DNA of 59,166 nt. It comes from Azospirillum doebereinerae (GTDB lineage: Bacteria; Pseudomonadota; Alphaproteobacteria; Azospirillales; Azospirillaceae). Positions 28,188 through 37,543 of the stretch are shown here, one piece after another. The notes beneath the pieces are model-generated. The model ran no database searches, had not been told where the DNA came from, and saw only the letters and a list, made by a program, of their open reading frames with translations. Each line of letters starts with the position of its first letter. Within the stretch, counting starts at the first letter, position 1. Both the position numbers and the translations under genes were made by a program. The stretch covers positions 1 to 59,166 of the forward strand of contig NZ_RZIJ01000034.1 of the NCBI RefSeq assembly GCF_003989665.1, written 5' to 3'.

Positions 28188-29081
28188 ATGACCACCGCCC
28201 AGCCCTTCGCCTGTGTCCTCGACGCCCGCGCCAAGCTGGGGGAAAGCCCGGTGTGGTCGGTGGCGGAGCAAGCCCTCCACTGGGTGGACATCAAGAGCCG
28301 CGCCCTGCACCGCTTCGATCCGGCGACCGGCGCCGACACCGCCTGGACCCTGCCGGAGGAGATCGGCTGCGTCGGCCTGCGCAAGGGCGGCGGCTTCATC
28401 GCCGGGCTGCGCTCGGGCCTGTGGACGCTCGACGCCGAGGCCAAGCCCCTGGCGCTGCTCGCCGCCAACCCGGAGGACACCGCCGCCAGCCGCTTCAACG
28501 ACGGGCGCGCCGACCCCATGGGCCGCTACCTCGCCGGCACGCTGGACGAGCCCAAGGCCGGCGGCAAGGCGCATCTCTACCGCTTCGACCGGCGCGGATT
28601 GACGGCGCTGGCGGACGGGCTGCTGACCTCCAACGGGCTGGCCTTCAGCCCGGACGGACGCATCCTCTACCATTCCGACACGCCGACCTTCACGGTCTAC
28701 CGCTACCGCTACGACCCGGCGACCGGCGCGGCCACGGACCGGGAGGTCTTCCTGCGCTTCCAGCCGTCGGGCGACGACCGGGGCCGCCCCGACGGGGCCG
28801 CCGTGGATTCCGAGGGCTGCTACTGGACGGCGCTCTACGAGGGCGGGCGGGTGCAGCGCCACGCCCCGGACGGCACCCTGCTCTCCACCCACCCGGTTCC
28901 GGCGCGCTGCCCGACCATGGTGGCCTTCGGCGGGCCGGATCTGCGGACGCTCTACCTGACCACGGCCAGCGCCGGCCGCCCGGCCGAGGAACTGGAGCGC
29001 TTCCCGCAATCGGGCGGAGTCTTCGCGTTGAGGGTGGAGGTGCCCGGCCTGCCGGAACCGCTGTTCGACCCGGCGGTGTAA
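28188..29081 (+). CDS. SMP-30/gluconolactonase/LRE family protein
   Basis: 297 residues, a six-bladed beta propeller. Family landmarks: LGESPVWSVAEQALHWVDI with the metal-binding Glu, RFNDGRADPMGRYLAGT with Asn and the following Asp-Gly-Arg, LLTSNGLAFSPDGRILYHSDT with Asn, and GRPDGAAVDSEGCYW with the metal-binding Asp. Members hydrolyse sugar lactones. Start ATG at 28188, where homology begins. Isolated from sugar dehydrogenase genes here; nagA is upstream, beyond a repeat. Confidence 0.9.
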   Translation: MTTAQPFACVLDARAKLGESPVWSVAEQALHWVDIKSRALHRFDPATGADTAWTLPEEIGCVGLRKGGGFIAGLRSGLWTLDAEAKPLALLAANPEDTAASRFNDGRADPMGRYLAGTLDEPKAGGKAHLYRFDRRGLTALADGLLTSNGLAFSPDGRILYHSDTPTFTVYRYRYDPATGAATDREVFLRFQPSGDDRGRPDGAAVDSEGCYWTALYEGGRVQRHAPDGTLLSTHPVPARCPTMVAFGGPDLRTLYLTTASAGRPAEELERFPQSGGVFALRVEVPGLPEPLFDPAV

Positions 29082-29098
29082 AAAAGGCGGCGTGGGAA

Positions 29099-29485
29099 TC
29101 AGGCCGAGGCGGCGTAAGTCGAGACTTCCACGAGGTTGCCGTCCGGGTCGCGGAAATAGACCGAGCGGATCGGCCCGGTGGCGCCGGTGCGGTCCACCGG
29201 CCCTTCCTCGATCACGACGTTCTGGGCCGCCAGATGCGCGACGACCGCGTCGAGCAGCGTTTCGGTGATCAGGCAGAAATCGGCCGAGCCGGCGGTCGGC
29301 CGGCGGGCTTTCGGATCGAACTCGTGGCCGACTTCGTGCAGGTTGAACTTCTGCGCGCCGAAGGACAGCGCCTTGCGCCCCCCGGCGAAGGTGACGACCT
29401 CCATCCCCAGCACCCGGCTGTAGAAATCGCAGGTCGCCGCGATGGACGCGACGGTCAGCACCAGATGGTCGATGCGGACGATCAT
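29099..29485 (-). CDS. VOC-family protein (glyoxalase/dioxygenase-like)
   Basis: 128 residues, one vicinal-oxygen-chelate module pair. Metal-ligand positions are visible: RIDHLVLTV (His), NLHEVG (His), YFRDPDGNLVEVSTY (Glu near the C-terminus). Resembles the VOC virulence-protein group whose substrates are mostly unknown. It starts 13 bp after the transpeptidase stop, so it is probably translated from the same transcript. Confidence 0.85.
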   Translation of the reverse strand: MIVRIDHLVLTVASIAATCDFYSRVLGMEVVTFAGGRKALSFGAQKFNLHEVGHEFDPKARRPTAGSADFCLITETLLDAVVAHLAAQNVVIEEGPVDRTGATGPIRSVYFRDPDGNLVEVSTYAASA

Positions 29486-29498
29486 CGCGTCCCCTCCC

Positions 29499-30965
29499 TC
29501 ACATCCGGGTCGCGGCCGGCGTCTGGACCGCCAGGTTGCGGACCGTGGCCGAGGACACGGACGCCGCCGCCGGCGGGGCCATCGGGATGGGCAGCGGCGC
29601 CGGCTTCGTGGCCGAGGGGCGCGGGGTCGAGACCGGTTGGGTGACGGGCGCCGTGCCGGGAACGTCGGGCGGGTTCTCGTAGATGTCGGGGTGGACGCGC
29701 ACGGTGCCGGCGGTGTCGACCGAGGCGTTCCAGTAGACGAAGCGCACGGGGATGGCGTTGGGCAGGCGGACGGTCTTGGTCTCGCCGGTGTCGAGCTGCT
29801 TGGTGACGGCGGCGTCCGACATCTTGGCGGCGTCGAGCAGGGTGTCGGCCATCAGCCGCGCGTCCTCCAGCCGGACGCAGCCGGAGCTGGCGGCGCGGAG
29901 ATCCCGGCTGAACAGGCGCGGGTCGTTGGTGCCGTGCAGGAAGATGCCGTCGCCGTTGGTCAGGTTGAAGCGGAACCGCCCCAGCGCGTTGTCGTCGCCC
30001 GGCTTCTGCACGATGCGGATGCGGCCGACGTCGACCGACCACCAGTTGACGCTTTCCGGCGTCACCGGCGCGCCGTCGAGGTAGACGACGGCGTTCTTGA
30101 TGCCGGGGTTGCCCTTCTTGCGCAGGTTGGGCAGCTTGTCCTCGTTCAACACGGTCGGCGGGACGGTCCAGGTCGGGTTGATGGTGACGCTGGTGATCTT
30201 GTCCTGGAGCAGCGGCGTCTTGCGCGACGGGCGCCCGACCACGGCGCGCATGGTCAGGACCGGGCGGCCGCGCTCGATGTAGGTGACGGACTGGCCGGGC
30301 AGGTTGACCAGCACGGCGGTCTCGGGGATCGAGGCCTGCTGCGCCTTCATCATCGCCGCCGCGCGCCGCAGCATCGCCACCGCCTGGGCGGGCGTGCGGT
30401 CCAGCGCTTGGCGGGTCACCTCGCCGACCTTGCCGTCGGGCTGCAACCCCTCGACGATCTGGAAGGCGCGCACGGCGTTCTCCAGCGGATCCTCGAAGCT
30501 CTCCGTCCACTGGTCGGCGGGCAGATGCCCCAGCTCGATCAGGCGGCGCGCCACCTTGCCGACGCGGTCGGCCAGCGGCGAGCGCACGCGGATGACCACC
30601 GGCGGCGGCGGCTCGATGGCGGGGAGCGTGCCGATCTCGGTGACCGCCGGCTCGGTGGGGACCTCGATCGCCGGCAGCACGGCCTCGATGACCCCGCCGT
30701 CGCCCTTCTTCACCACGGCGCCGAAGCCGATGCGGGTGGCCGTCGCCTTGGGGGCGTTCTGGATCTCGGTCGCGCGCTGCTCCACGCGGGCGGCCCACAT
30801 CGCCACCAGCGCCGGGGTGGGCGCCGCCGGGGCCGAGGCCTGCGTCGTGCCGGTGCGCGTGGGGGAGGAGGCCGCCGCCGGCCCGGCCGCCAGGGTTCCG
30901 ATCAGGAAGCCGGCGAGTCCGAGCGCGGTGTAATGGCCAAGGGGCAGGCGGCTGACGGAAAGCAT
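29499..30965 (-). CDS. L,D-transpeptidase (YkuD) with peptidoglycan-binding domain
   Basis: 488 residues. A signal peptide or anchor (about 1-30, LGLAGFLIGTLAAGPAAA), a linker, a peptidoglycan-binding-1 domain (about 180-230, LENAVRAFQIVEGLQPDGKVG), and a YkuD domain with HGTND and SSGCVRLED; the catalytic Cys is 363. The C-terminus is Pro/Thr/Ala-rich. It forms 3-3 crosslinks in peptidoglycan or attaches proteins to it in the periplasm. Similar to the YcbB/LdtD group by domain order. Start at the ATG at 30965, as the upstream frame lacks signal-peptide character. Confidence 0.9.
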   Translation of the reverse strand: MLSVSRLPLGHYTALGLAGFLIGTLAAGPAAASSPTRTGTTQASAPAAPTPALVAMWAARVEQRATEIQNAPKATATRIGFGAVVKKGDGGVIEAVLPAIEVPTEPAVTEIGTLPAIEPPPPVVIRVRSPLADRVGKVARRLIELGHLPADQWTESFEDPLENAVRAFQIVEGLQPDGKVGEVTRQALDRTPAQAVAMLRRAAAMMKAQQASIPETAVLVNLPGQSVTYIERGRPVLTMRAVVGRPSRKTPLLQDKITSVTINPTWTVPPTVLNEDKLPNLRKKGNPGIKNAVVYLDGAPVTPESVNWWSVDVGRIRIVQKPGDDNALGRFRFNLTNGDGIFLHGTNDPRLFSRDLRAASSGCVRLEDARLMADTLLDAAKMSDAAVTKQLDTGETKTVRLPNAIPVRFVYWNASVDTAGTVRVHPDIYENPPDVPGTAPVTQPVSTPRPSATKPAPLPIPMAPPAAASVSSATVRNLAVQTPAATRM

Positions 30966-31318
30966 GGGGCTGGGACCGGATCGTGAACGATAAATGGTAA
31001 GCCTCGTATCCTTCGGCCAGCAACGGAAGCGGCGCAAGTGACATTTGGTGACGGCGGGATTGCAGAACACACTGTTGCCTGCGTGCACCGCAGCGGAAGC
31101 GTGGCCGCCCTTTCCGGTACGACGCCCGGCCTGCGGCGTTATTCCATCCTTCGGCATCCTATTTGTCCGGCGAGGGTTTGAGGGCTGGGACGGCCGGGGC
31201 AAGCGGCCGTATGGGGCATTTGACGTAGATACGCCCGTTCGCAGGCGCGGTAGCTTTTCCTCCGACGATTTGACGATGCGCCGGGCCAACCGGGGCGACA
31301 GTGGAAGGGGGCAACTTC
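30966..31318. promoter_or_regulatory. 353-bp divergent intergenic region upstream of urtA
   Basis: Must hold the promoter of the urea importer and that of the transpeptidase. I searched for a sigma-54 -24/-12 pair and NtrC boxes and found none that fit. Some AT-rich patches (about 30980-31000, 31210-31230) could be promoter boxes. GGAAGGGGG precedes the urtA start. Confidence 0.4.
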
Positions 31319-32626
31319 ATGCGGACGAAACAGGCGACTTCGGTGCTCGGTCTTGGCGCTTTCGCCGGTCTGGCGATGGGCGCGATGATGGGAATGGCCG
31401 CGCCGGCCCTGGCGCAGGACACCATCAAGGTGGGCATCCTGCACTCCCTCTCCGGCACGATGGCGATCAGCGAGACGACCCTGAAGGACGTCATGCTGAT
31501 GCTGATCGAGGAGCAGAACAAGAAGGGCGGCGTCCTCGGCAAGAAGCTGGAGGCCGTCGTGGTTGATCCGGCCTCCAACTGGCCGCTCTTCGCCGAGAAG
31601 GCGCGCGAACTGCTGACCAAGGACAAGGTCGCCGCCGTGTTCGGCTGCTGGACCTCGGTCAGCCGCAAGTCGGTGCTGCCGGTCTTCGAGGAGCTGAACG
31701 GCCTGCTGTTCTACCCGGTGCAGTACGAGGGCGAGGAATCCTCGCGCAACGTCTTCTACACCGGCGCCGCCCCGAACCAGCAGGCGATCCCGGCGGTCGA
31801 CTACCTGATGCAGAAGGAGAAGGTCCAGCGCTGGGTCCTGGCCGGCACCGACTACGTCTACCCGCGCACGACCAACAAGATTCTCGAGGCCTACCTGAAG
31901 GGCAAGGGCGTCAAGGACGAGGACATCAAGATCAACTACACGCCGTTCGGGCATTCCGATTGGCAGTCCATCGTCGCCGACATCAAGAAGTTCGGTTCGG
32001 CCGGCAAGAAGACCGCCGTCGTCTCGACCATCAACGGCGACGCTAACGTTCCCTTCTACAAGGAGCTCGGCAACCAGGGCGTGAAGGCGCAGGACATCCC
32101 GGTCGTCGCCTTCTCGGTCGGCGAGGAAGAGCTGGCCGGCATCGACACCAAGCCGCTGCTGGGTCATCTGGCCGCGTGGAACTACTTCCAGTCGGTGGAG
32201 AACCCCGCCAACGCCGAGTTCATCAAGGCGTGGAAGACCTTCACCAAGAACGACAAGCGCGTCACCAACGACCCGATGGAAGCCCATTACATCGGCTTCA
32301 ACATGTGGGTGAAGGCGGTCGAGGCGGCGGGCACGGTGGCCCCGGACGCGGTGATCGACAGCATGGTCGGCGTCTCGGTGCCGAACCTGACCGGCGGCTA
32401 TTCGGCGATGCTGCCGAACCACCACATCACCAAGCCGGTGCTGATCGGCGAAGTGCAGGAGAACGGCCAGTTCGAAACCGTCTCCAAGACCCCGGGCCTG
32501 GTCCCCGGCGACGAGTGGTCGGACTTCCTGCCGGACAGCAAGGACCTGATCGCCGATTGGCGCAAGCCGATGTCCTGCGGCAACTTCAACGTGAAGACCG
32601 GCAAGTGCGGCGGCAAGGGGACCTGA
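31319..32626 (+). CDS. urtA: urea ABC transporter substrate-binding protein
   Basis: 435 residues from the ATG at 31319, with AGGGGG 7 bases upstream. A signal peptide ends near ALAQ-DTIKVG. The mature protein has the UrtA-specific features: GILHSLSGTMAISETTLKD, VFGCWTSVSRKSVLPVFEE, YPVQYEGEESS and GAAPNQQ. It binds urea in the periplasm and hands it to UrtBC. The C-terminal pair of Cys (MSCGNFNVKTGKCGG) is also typical. It is followed by a family-A repeat and then urtB, with the other urt genes in order. Confidence 0.97.
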   Translation: MRTKQATSVLGLGAFAGLAMGAMMGMAAPALAQDTIKVGILHSLSGTMAISETTLKDVMLMLIEEQNKKGGVLGKKLEAVVVDPASNWPLFAEKARELLTKDKVAAVFGCWTSVSRKSVLPVFEELNGLLFYPVQYEGEESSRNVFYTGAAPNQQAIPAVDYLMQKEKVQRWVLAGTDYVYPRTTNKILEAYLKGKGVKDEDIKINYTPFGHSDWQSIVADIKKFGSAGKKTAVVSTINGDANVPFYKELGNQGVKAQDIPVVAFSVGEEELAGIDTKPLLGHLAAWNYFQSVENPANAEFIKAWKTFTKNDKRVTNDPMEAHYIGFNMWVKAVEAAGTVAPDAVIDSMVGVSVPNLTGGYSAMLPNHHITKPVLIGEVQENGQFETVSKTPGLVPGDEWSDFLPDSKDLIADWRKPMSCGNFNVKTGKCGGKGT

Positions 32627-32663
32627 GGGTTTCGCTTGTAGCCGTCTGACTGGTTGATCGAGC

Positions 32664-32768
32664 AAGGCGTTTGCCCCCTCCCCGGCCCTCCCCCGCTTCG
32701 CGGGAGAGGGGGACCAGCCCCCTCCACCGCTGCAAGCGGGGGAGGGTTGGGGAGGGGGCAAACGCCTT
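32664..32768. repeat. dispersed palindromic repeat, family A (copy 3), extended arms
   Basis: Sits inside the urt operon, between urtA and urtB. Outer arms are a perfect 20-bp inverted repeat (AAGGCGTTTGCCCCCTCCCC at 32664-32683 and its complement at 32749-32768), longer than in other copies. A folded RNA here could dampen readthrough and leave urtA mRNA more abundant than the rest, as is common for binding proteins. Confidence 0.85.
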
Positions 32769-32814
32769 TCGTTTGAAGAACCCATCCCCCCGCAAGCTCA
32801 ACGAAGGATCCGCG

Positions 32815-34428
32815 ATGCGACGCGCTCTCCGCTGGCTTCTGGCCGTGTGCGTGGTGGCCGCCACGACGTCCGTCGCGCTGGCCGCCGACCTCCGCCCGCT
32901 CGTCCAGTCCCTGGGCACCGGCGGCTACGCCGGAACCGAAAAGGGGCTGGCACAGCTGTCCGAGGCCGGCGACCCGGCCGCCGTCCCGGTGATCGAGGCG
33001 CTCCAGGCCGGCGACCTCTACGTCCGCAAGGCCGACGGCGTCGTCGTGATCGCCCGCAAGGCCGGATCCGACTACGCCCTGACCGACCCGCTGGGCGGCG
33101 CCTCGCTCGGCGAGGCGCCCGCCGGCGCCATCGAGAAGATCAAGGTCAACAACGCGCTGCGCCGCGCCATCAGCGCCTCGCTGGGCGCGCTGACCCTGAT
33201 GAGCCCCGACGCGGGCATCCGCCGCTCCGCCGCCGACGCGGTGTTCAAGAGCCGCGACGCCACCGCGCTGGACGCGCTCAACACCGCGCTCGCCAAGGAA
33301 CAGGATTCCAGCGTCCGCCGCGCCATGGAACAGGCGCGCGCCGCCATCACGCTGACCGCCGGGGCGTCCGACGAGGACACCCGCGTCGCCGTCGCCACGC
33401 TGGCCGGGCGTTCCGACCAGGACGCGCTGGCGTTGCTGTCGTCGGTCGCCTCCTCCTCTTCCGCGTCGGAGACGGCCAAGGCCGCCGCCGCGTCGGCCAT
33501 CGCCAGCGTCCAGTTGAAGCTGACCCTGTGGGGCGTCGCGCAGAATCTCTGGTATGGGCTGTCGCTGGGTTCGGTGCTGCTGCTGGCCGCCATCGGTCTC
33601 GCCGTCACCTTCGGCGTGATGGGTGTCATCAACATGGCCCATGGCGAGATGGTGATGATCGGCGCCTACACCACCTTCATGGTGCAGGAGCTGTTCCGCG
33701 CCCACGCGCCGGGCCTCTTCGACCTGTCGATCCTGGTGGCGCTGCCCGCCGCCTTCCTGGTGTCCGGCGGCGTCGGCATCCTGATCGAGCGCAGCGTGAT
33801 CCGCTGGCTCTACGGCCGCCCGCTGGAGACGCTGCTCGCCACCTGGGGCCTGTCGCTGGCCCTGCAGCAGGCGGTGCGCTCCATCTTCGGCCCCAGCAAC
33901 CGCGAGGTCGGCGCGCCGAGCTGGATGTCCGGCGCCTTCGAACTGGGCGGGCTGACCATCACCTACGGCCGGTTGTGGATCGTCGTCTTCGCCTTCGCGG
34001 TGTTCGCCGCCCTGCTGGTGGCGCTGAAGCGCACGTGGTTCGGCCTGTCGATCCGCGCGGTGACTCAGAACCGGCCGATGGCCAACGCCATGGGCATCCG
34101 CACGGCCAAGGTGGACGCGCTGACCTTCGGCCTGGGCTCCGGCATCGCCGGGCTGGCCGGGGTGGCGCTGAGTCAGATCGACAACGTCAGCCCGAATCTG
34201 GGCCAGGGCTACATCATCGACAGCTTCATGGTCGTGGTGTTCGGCGGGGTCGGCAACCTCTGGGGCACGCTGGTCGGCGCGCTGACGCTGGGCACGCTCA
34301 ACAAGTTCCTGGAGCCCTACGCGGGTGCTGTGCTGGGCAAGATCCTCGTGCTGATTTTCATCATCCTGTTCATCCAGCGGCGTCCGCGCGGTCTCTTCGC
34401 GCTGAAGGGCCGGGCGGTGGAGGCCTGA
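32815..34428 (+). CDS. urtB: urea ABC transporter permease UrtB
   Basis: 537 residues. Signal peptide (MRRALRWLLAVCVVAATTSV), a roughly 200-residue extracytoplasmic domain typical of UrtB, then about 8-9 membrane segments of the LivH type (SLGSVLLLAAIGLAVTFGVMGVINMAHGEMVMIGAY). The C-terminal FGGVGNLWGTLVGAL is a LivH-family box. Start at 32815 has AAGGA 6 bases upstream. The stop is 3 bp before urtC. Confidence 0.96.
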   Translation: MRRALRWLLAVCVVAATTSVALAADLRPLVQSLGTGGYAGTEKGLAQLSEAGDPAAVPVIEALQAGDLYVRKADGVVVIARKAGSDYALTDPLGGASLGEAPAGAIEKIKVNNALRRAISASLGALTLMSPDAGIRRSAADAVFKSRDATALDALNTALAKEQDSSVRRAMEQARAAITLTAGASDEDTRVAVATLAGRSDQDALALLSSVASSSSASETAKAAAASAIASVQLKLTLWGVAQNLWYGLSLGSVLLLAAIGLAVTFGVMGVINMAHGEMVMIGAYTTFMVQELFRAHAPGLFDLSILVALPAAFLVSGGVGILIERSVIRWLYGRPLETLLATWGLSLALQQAVRSIFGPSNREVGAPSWMSGAFELGGLTITYGRLWIVVFAFAVFAALLVALKRTWFGLSIRAVTQNRPMANAMGIRTAKVDALTFGLGSGIAGLAGVALSQIDNVSPNLGQGYIIDSFMVVVFGGVGNLWGTLVGALTLGTLNKFLEPYAGAVLGKILVLIFIILFIQRRPRGLFALKGRAVEA

Positions 34429-34431
34429 TCG

Positions 34432-35574
34432 ATGCTGACGCGCTTTTTCCTGATGGGGCTGGACCGCAAGGCCGGGGTGGTGCTGACCATCCTGGCGCTG
34501 CTGGCGGTGCTGGTCCCGGTGTCGACGCTGCTGGTTCCGGCGGACTCGCCCTTCCATTTGTCGATCTTCACCGTCTCGCTGCTGGGCAAATACCTGTGCT
34601 TCGCGCTGCTGGCGCTGGCGCTCGATCTGGTGTGGGGCTATTGCGGGATCCTGTCGCTCGGGCACGCGGCCTTCTTCGCGCTCGGCGGCTACGCCATGGG
34701 CATGCACCTGATGCGGCAGATCGGGCCGCGCGGGGTCTACGGCAACCCGGTACTGCCCGACTTCATGGTGTTCCTGAACTGGACGGAGCTGCCCTGGTAC
34801 TGGCTGGGCTTCGACCATTTCTGGTTCGCCGCGCTGATGGTGCTGGCGGTGCCGGGTGCGCTGGCCTTCGCCTTCGGCTGGTTCGCCTTCCGCAGCCGGG
34901 TCACCGGCGTGTATCTCTCGATCATCACCCAGGCGATGACCTTCGCCCTGCTGCTGGCCTTCTTCCGCAACGACATGGGCTTCGGCGGCAACAACGGCCT
35001 GACCGACTTCAAGGAGATCCTCGGGGCCGACATCCAGGCGCCGGGCACCCGCGTCGGGCTGTTCGTGGCGACCGTCGTGGCGCTGGCCTTGTCCTACATG
35101 ATCGCGTCGGGCATCATCGGGTCGAAGCTCGGCAAGGTTCTGGTGGCGGTTCGTGATACCGAAAGCCGGGTTCGCTTCCTTGGCTACAACACCGAGCATT
35201 ACAAGCTGTTCGCCTGGACCCTGTCGGCCTGCATGGCCGGCGTCGCGGGGGCGCTGTACGTCCCGCAGGTCGGCATCATCAACCCGTCGGAGTTCGCTCC
35301 CGCCAGCTCCATCGAGGCGGTGATCTGGGTCGCGGTCGGCGGGCGCGGCACGCTGGCCGGCGCCATTCTGGGCGCGGTGCTGGTGAATTTCGGCAAGAGC
35401 TACTTCACGGGCGCCCTGCCGGAGCTGTGGCTGTTCGCGCTGGGCGGCCTGTTCGTGGCGGTGACGCTGTTCCTGCCCAAGGGGCTGCTGGGGCTGGGCG
35501 CGCAGCTGATGGCAAGGATGCCCAAGAGCAAGAGCCTGCCCAACGGCAAGCCCGCCGACCAGAAGGGGATGTGA
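34432..35574 (+). CDS. urtC: urea ABC transporter permease UrtC
   Basis: 380 residues, LivM-type permease with about 9-10 membrane segments. Diagnostic stretches: LDLVWGYCGILSLGHAAFFALGGYA, FRSRVTGVYLSIITQAMTFAL, GGNNGLTDFKE and AVGGRGTLAGAILGA. It pairs with UrtB to form the membrane channel. It lies 3 bp downstream of urtB and 3 bp before urtD. Confidence 0.97.
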   Translation: MLTRFFLMGLDRKAGVVLTILALLAVLVPVSTLLVPADSPFHLSIFTVSLLGKYLCFALLALALDLVWGYCGILSLGHAAFFALGGYAMGMHLMRQIGPRGVYGNPVLPDFMVFLNWTELPWYWLGFDHFWFAALMVLAVPGALAFAFGWFAFRSRVTGVYLSIITQAMTFALLLAFFRNDMGFGGNNGLTDFKEILGADIQAPGTRVGLFVATVVALALSYMIASGIIGSKLGKVLVAVRDTESRVRFLGYNTEHYKLFAWTLSACMAGVAGALYVPQVGIINPSEFAPASSIEAVIWVAVGGRGTLAGAILGAVLVNFGKSYFTGALPELWLFALGGLFVAVTLFLPKGLLGLGAQLMARMPKSKSLPNGKPADQKGM

Positions 35575-35577
35575 GCG

Positions 35578-36324
35578 ATGAGCGCGGAGGACACCCTTCT
35601 CTACCTCGACGGCGTTTCGGTCAGCTTCGACGGCTTCCGGGCGCTGAACAGCCTGTCGCTGGTGATGATGCCGGGCGAGATGCGCGCCATCATCGGCCCG
35701 AACGGGGCCGGCAAGACGACGATGATGGACGTCATCACCGGCAAGACCCGCCCCGATCACGGCACCATCCTGTTCGAGGGCGCGACCGACCTGACCAAGC
35801 TGCGCGAGGCGTCCATCGCCAACCTCGGCATCGGCCGCAAGTTCCAGCGCCCGACGGTGTTCGAGCCGCACACGGTGTGGGACAACCTGGAGCTGGCGCT
35901 GAAGGCGCCGCGCGGGCCGCTGAAGACGCTGACCTACGCCATCGGCCGCGACGACAAGGCGCGCATCGAGGAGATTCTCGACGTCACCCGCCTGTCGCCC
36001 AAGCGCGACCGCATCGCCGGCAGCCTGTCGCACGGCGAGAAGCAGTGGCTGGAGATCGGCATGCTGCTGGCCCAGGACCCCAAGCTGCTGCTGGTGGACG
36101 AGCCGGTCGCCGGCATGACCGACGCCGAGACCGAACAGACCGCCCAGCTTCTCTGCGACATTGCCGGCAAGCATTCGGTGATCGTGGTCGAGCACGACAT
36201 GAGCTTCGTCCGCGCGCTGGGCGTCAAGGTGACGGTGCTGGCGGAAGGGTCCGTGCTGGCGGAGGGTTCGCTCGACGCGGTCAGCGCCAACCAGCAGGTC
36301 ATCGACGTCTATCTGGGCCGCTGA
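35578..36324 (+). CDS. urtD: urea ABC transporter ATP-binding protein UrtD
   Basis: 248 residues, LivG-type ATPase. Walker A GPNGAGKTTMMD, the Q-loop at RKFQRPTVFEPHTVWDNLEL, signature LSHGEKQWLEIGM and Walker B LLLVDEPVAGM are present. The modified signature (SHGEKQWLE instead of LSGGQ) is typical of UrtD. Start at 35578 lies 3 bp after urtC. Confidence 0.97.
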   Translation: MSAEDTLLYLDGVSVSFDGFRALNSLSLVMMPGEMRAIIGPNGAGKTTMMDVITGKTRPDHGTILFEGATDLTKLREASIANLGIGRKFQRPTVFEPHTVWDNLELALKAPRGPLKTLTYAIGRDDKARIEEILDVTRLSPKRDRIAGSLSHGEKQWLEIGMLLAQDPKLLLVDEPVAGMTDAETEQTAQLLCDIAGKHSVIVVEHDMSFVRALGVKVTVLAEGSVLAEGSLDAVSANQQVIDVYLGR

Positions 36325-36341
36325 GGAAAGGAATTGCGATC

Positions 36342-37037
36342 ATGCTGGACGTTCGCTCCATCGACCTGCATTACGGCGCCGCCCAGGCTCTGCGCGGCGT
36401 CTCGCTCAAGGCCGAGATCGGCAAGGTCACCTGTCTGGTCGGCCGCAACGGCGTCGGCAAGTCCAGCCTGCTGCGCGCCATCGTCGGGCTGAAGCCGGTG
36501 ACCGGCGGCGCCATCGGCTGGGACGGGGCGGACATCACAAAGCTCGCCCCCGCCGACCGGGCGCGGCGCGGCATCGCCTATGTGCCGCAGGGGCGCGAGA
36601 TCTTCCCGCTGCTGACCGTGCGGGAGAATTTGCTGACCGGCTACGCCCCGCTGCCGCGCGCCCAGCGCTCCATCCCCGACGAGGTTTTCGAGCTGTTTCC
36701 GGTGCTGAAATCCATGCTGGAGCGGCGCGGCGGCGATCTGTCGGGCGGGCAGCAGCAGCAGCTCGCCATCGGCCGCGCGCTGGTGACCCGTCCGCGCCTG
36801 CTGGTGCTGGACGAGCCGACCGAGGGCATCCAGCCCTCCATCATCAAGGACATCGGCCGGGCCATCGCCTATCTGCGCGACAAGGGGACGATGGCGATCG
36901 TGCTGGTCGAGCAGTATTTCGACTTCGCCCGCGATCTGGCCGACGACTGGGTGGTGCTGGAGCGCGGCGAGGTCATGCTGTCCGGCCCCCGCGCCGACCA
37001 CGACGACGAGGCGGTGCGGCGCTATCTGACGGTGTGA
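36342..37037 (+). CDS. urtE: urea ABC transporter ATP-binding protein UrtE
   Basis: 231 residues, LivF-type ATPase. Walker A GRNGVGKSSLLRA, signature DLSGGQQQQLAIGRAL, Walker B LLVLDEPTEGIQPS, and the UrtE-typical IAYVPQGREIFPLLTVRENL. Start ATG at 36342, preceded by AAAGGA. It closes the urt operon; no urease genes follow within the window. Confidence 0.97.
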   Translation: MLDVRSIDLHYGAAQALRGVSLKAEIGKVTCLVGRNGVGKSSLLRAIVGLKPVTGGAIGWDGADITKLAPADRARRGIAYVPQGREIFPLLTVRENLLTGYAPLPRAQRSIPDEVFELFPVLKSMLERRGGDLSGGQQQQLAIGRALVTRPRLLVLDEPTEGIQPSIIKDIGRAIAYLRDKGTMAIVLVEQYFDFARDLADDWVVLERGEVMLSGPRADHDDEAVRRYLTV

Positions 37038-37059
37038 GGATGGCGGCGCGGCGCTGATT

Positions 37060-37174
37060 AGCCCCTCTCCCCTTGCGGGAGAGGGGTTGGGGTGAGGGGT
37101 AAAGGTTACCTCCCGACCTTCGGTCGGGCTGCACCCCTCATCCCAACCCTTCTCCCGCAAGGGGAGAAGGGCTT
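37060..37174. repeat. dispersed palindromic repeat, family B (copy 2)
   Basis: Ends the urt operon. Outer arms as in the other B copies; the central hairpin is CCCGAC-CTTCG-GTCGGG (about 37112-37128), with a UUCG tetraloop but a stem unlike copy 1. Confidence 0.85.
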
Positions 37175-37335
37175 CAAGTTAGCGCCTGAGTGCGGCGGGC
37201 CTCGCCGGCCCCCTCGCCGACCGGGGTACGCCTCAATCGCCGGTGGTGCGGGGCGGCATCTTTAACGGTCGTTAACGATCCCGGCCGCATCATCGGGTCA
37301 ACGCGATGCTGAACCCGAACCCGGAGCCACCCGCC

Positions 37336-37497
37336 ATGTCGTCCTTCAACGCCACCTCCTTCGAGACCGCCGCCGTCGACACCGCCGTCGAGCCGCAGGT
37401 CCGCAAGATGCATGGCCTGCCGCGCGCGGCCGTGTGGGTGTTCATGATCGGGGCGCCGTGGGTCGTCATCGTCCAGGCGGTGCGCCTGTTCTTCTGA
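37336..37497 (+). CDS. small single-pass membrane protein, unknown function
   Basis: 53 residues from the ATG at 37336 (MSSFNATSFETAAVDTAV), with GGAG 9 bases upstream. The C-terminal half is one hydrophobic segment, AVWVFMIGAPWVVIVQAVRL, ending FF. An upstream ATG at 37306 is less likely. I know no family. It precedes the convergent phosphatase gene. Confidence 0.5.
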   Translation: MSSFNATSFETAAVDTAVEPQVRKMHGLPRAAVWVFMIGAPWVVIVQAVRLFF

Positions 37498-37543
37498 TCC
37501 GAAGCCTTCCGATCAGAACCGGCGCACCTGTCCCGAACCTTGG

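Noticed and set aside
30966..31318. Sigma-54/NtrC site upstream of urtA
   Set aside because: TGGTGAC...TTGCA-like text exists (near 31047), but the GG-to-GC spacing is wrong.
32398..36195. A 1,265-residue minus-strand open frame across urtBCD
   Set aside because: It is antisense to well-identified urt genes and rich in Gln/His/Arg as expected of a shadow frame.
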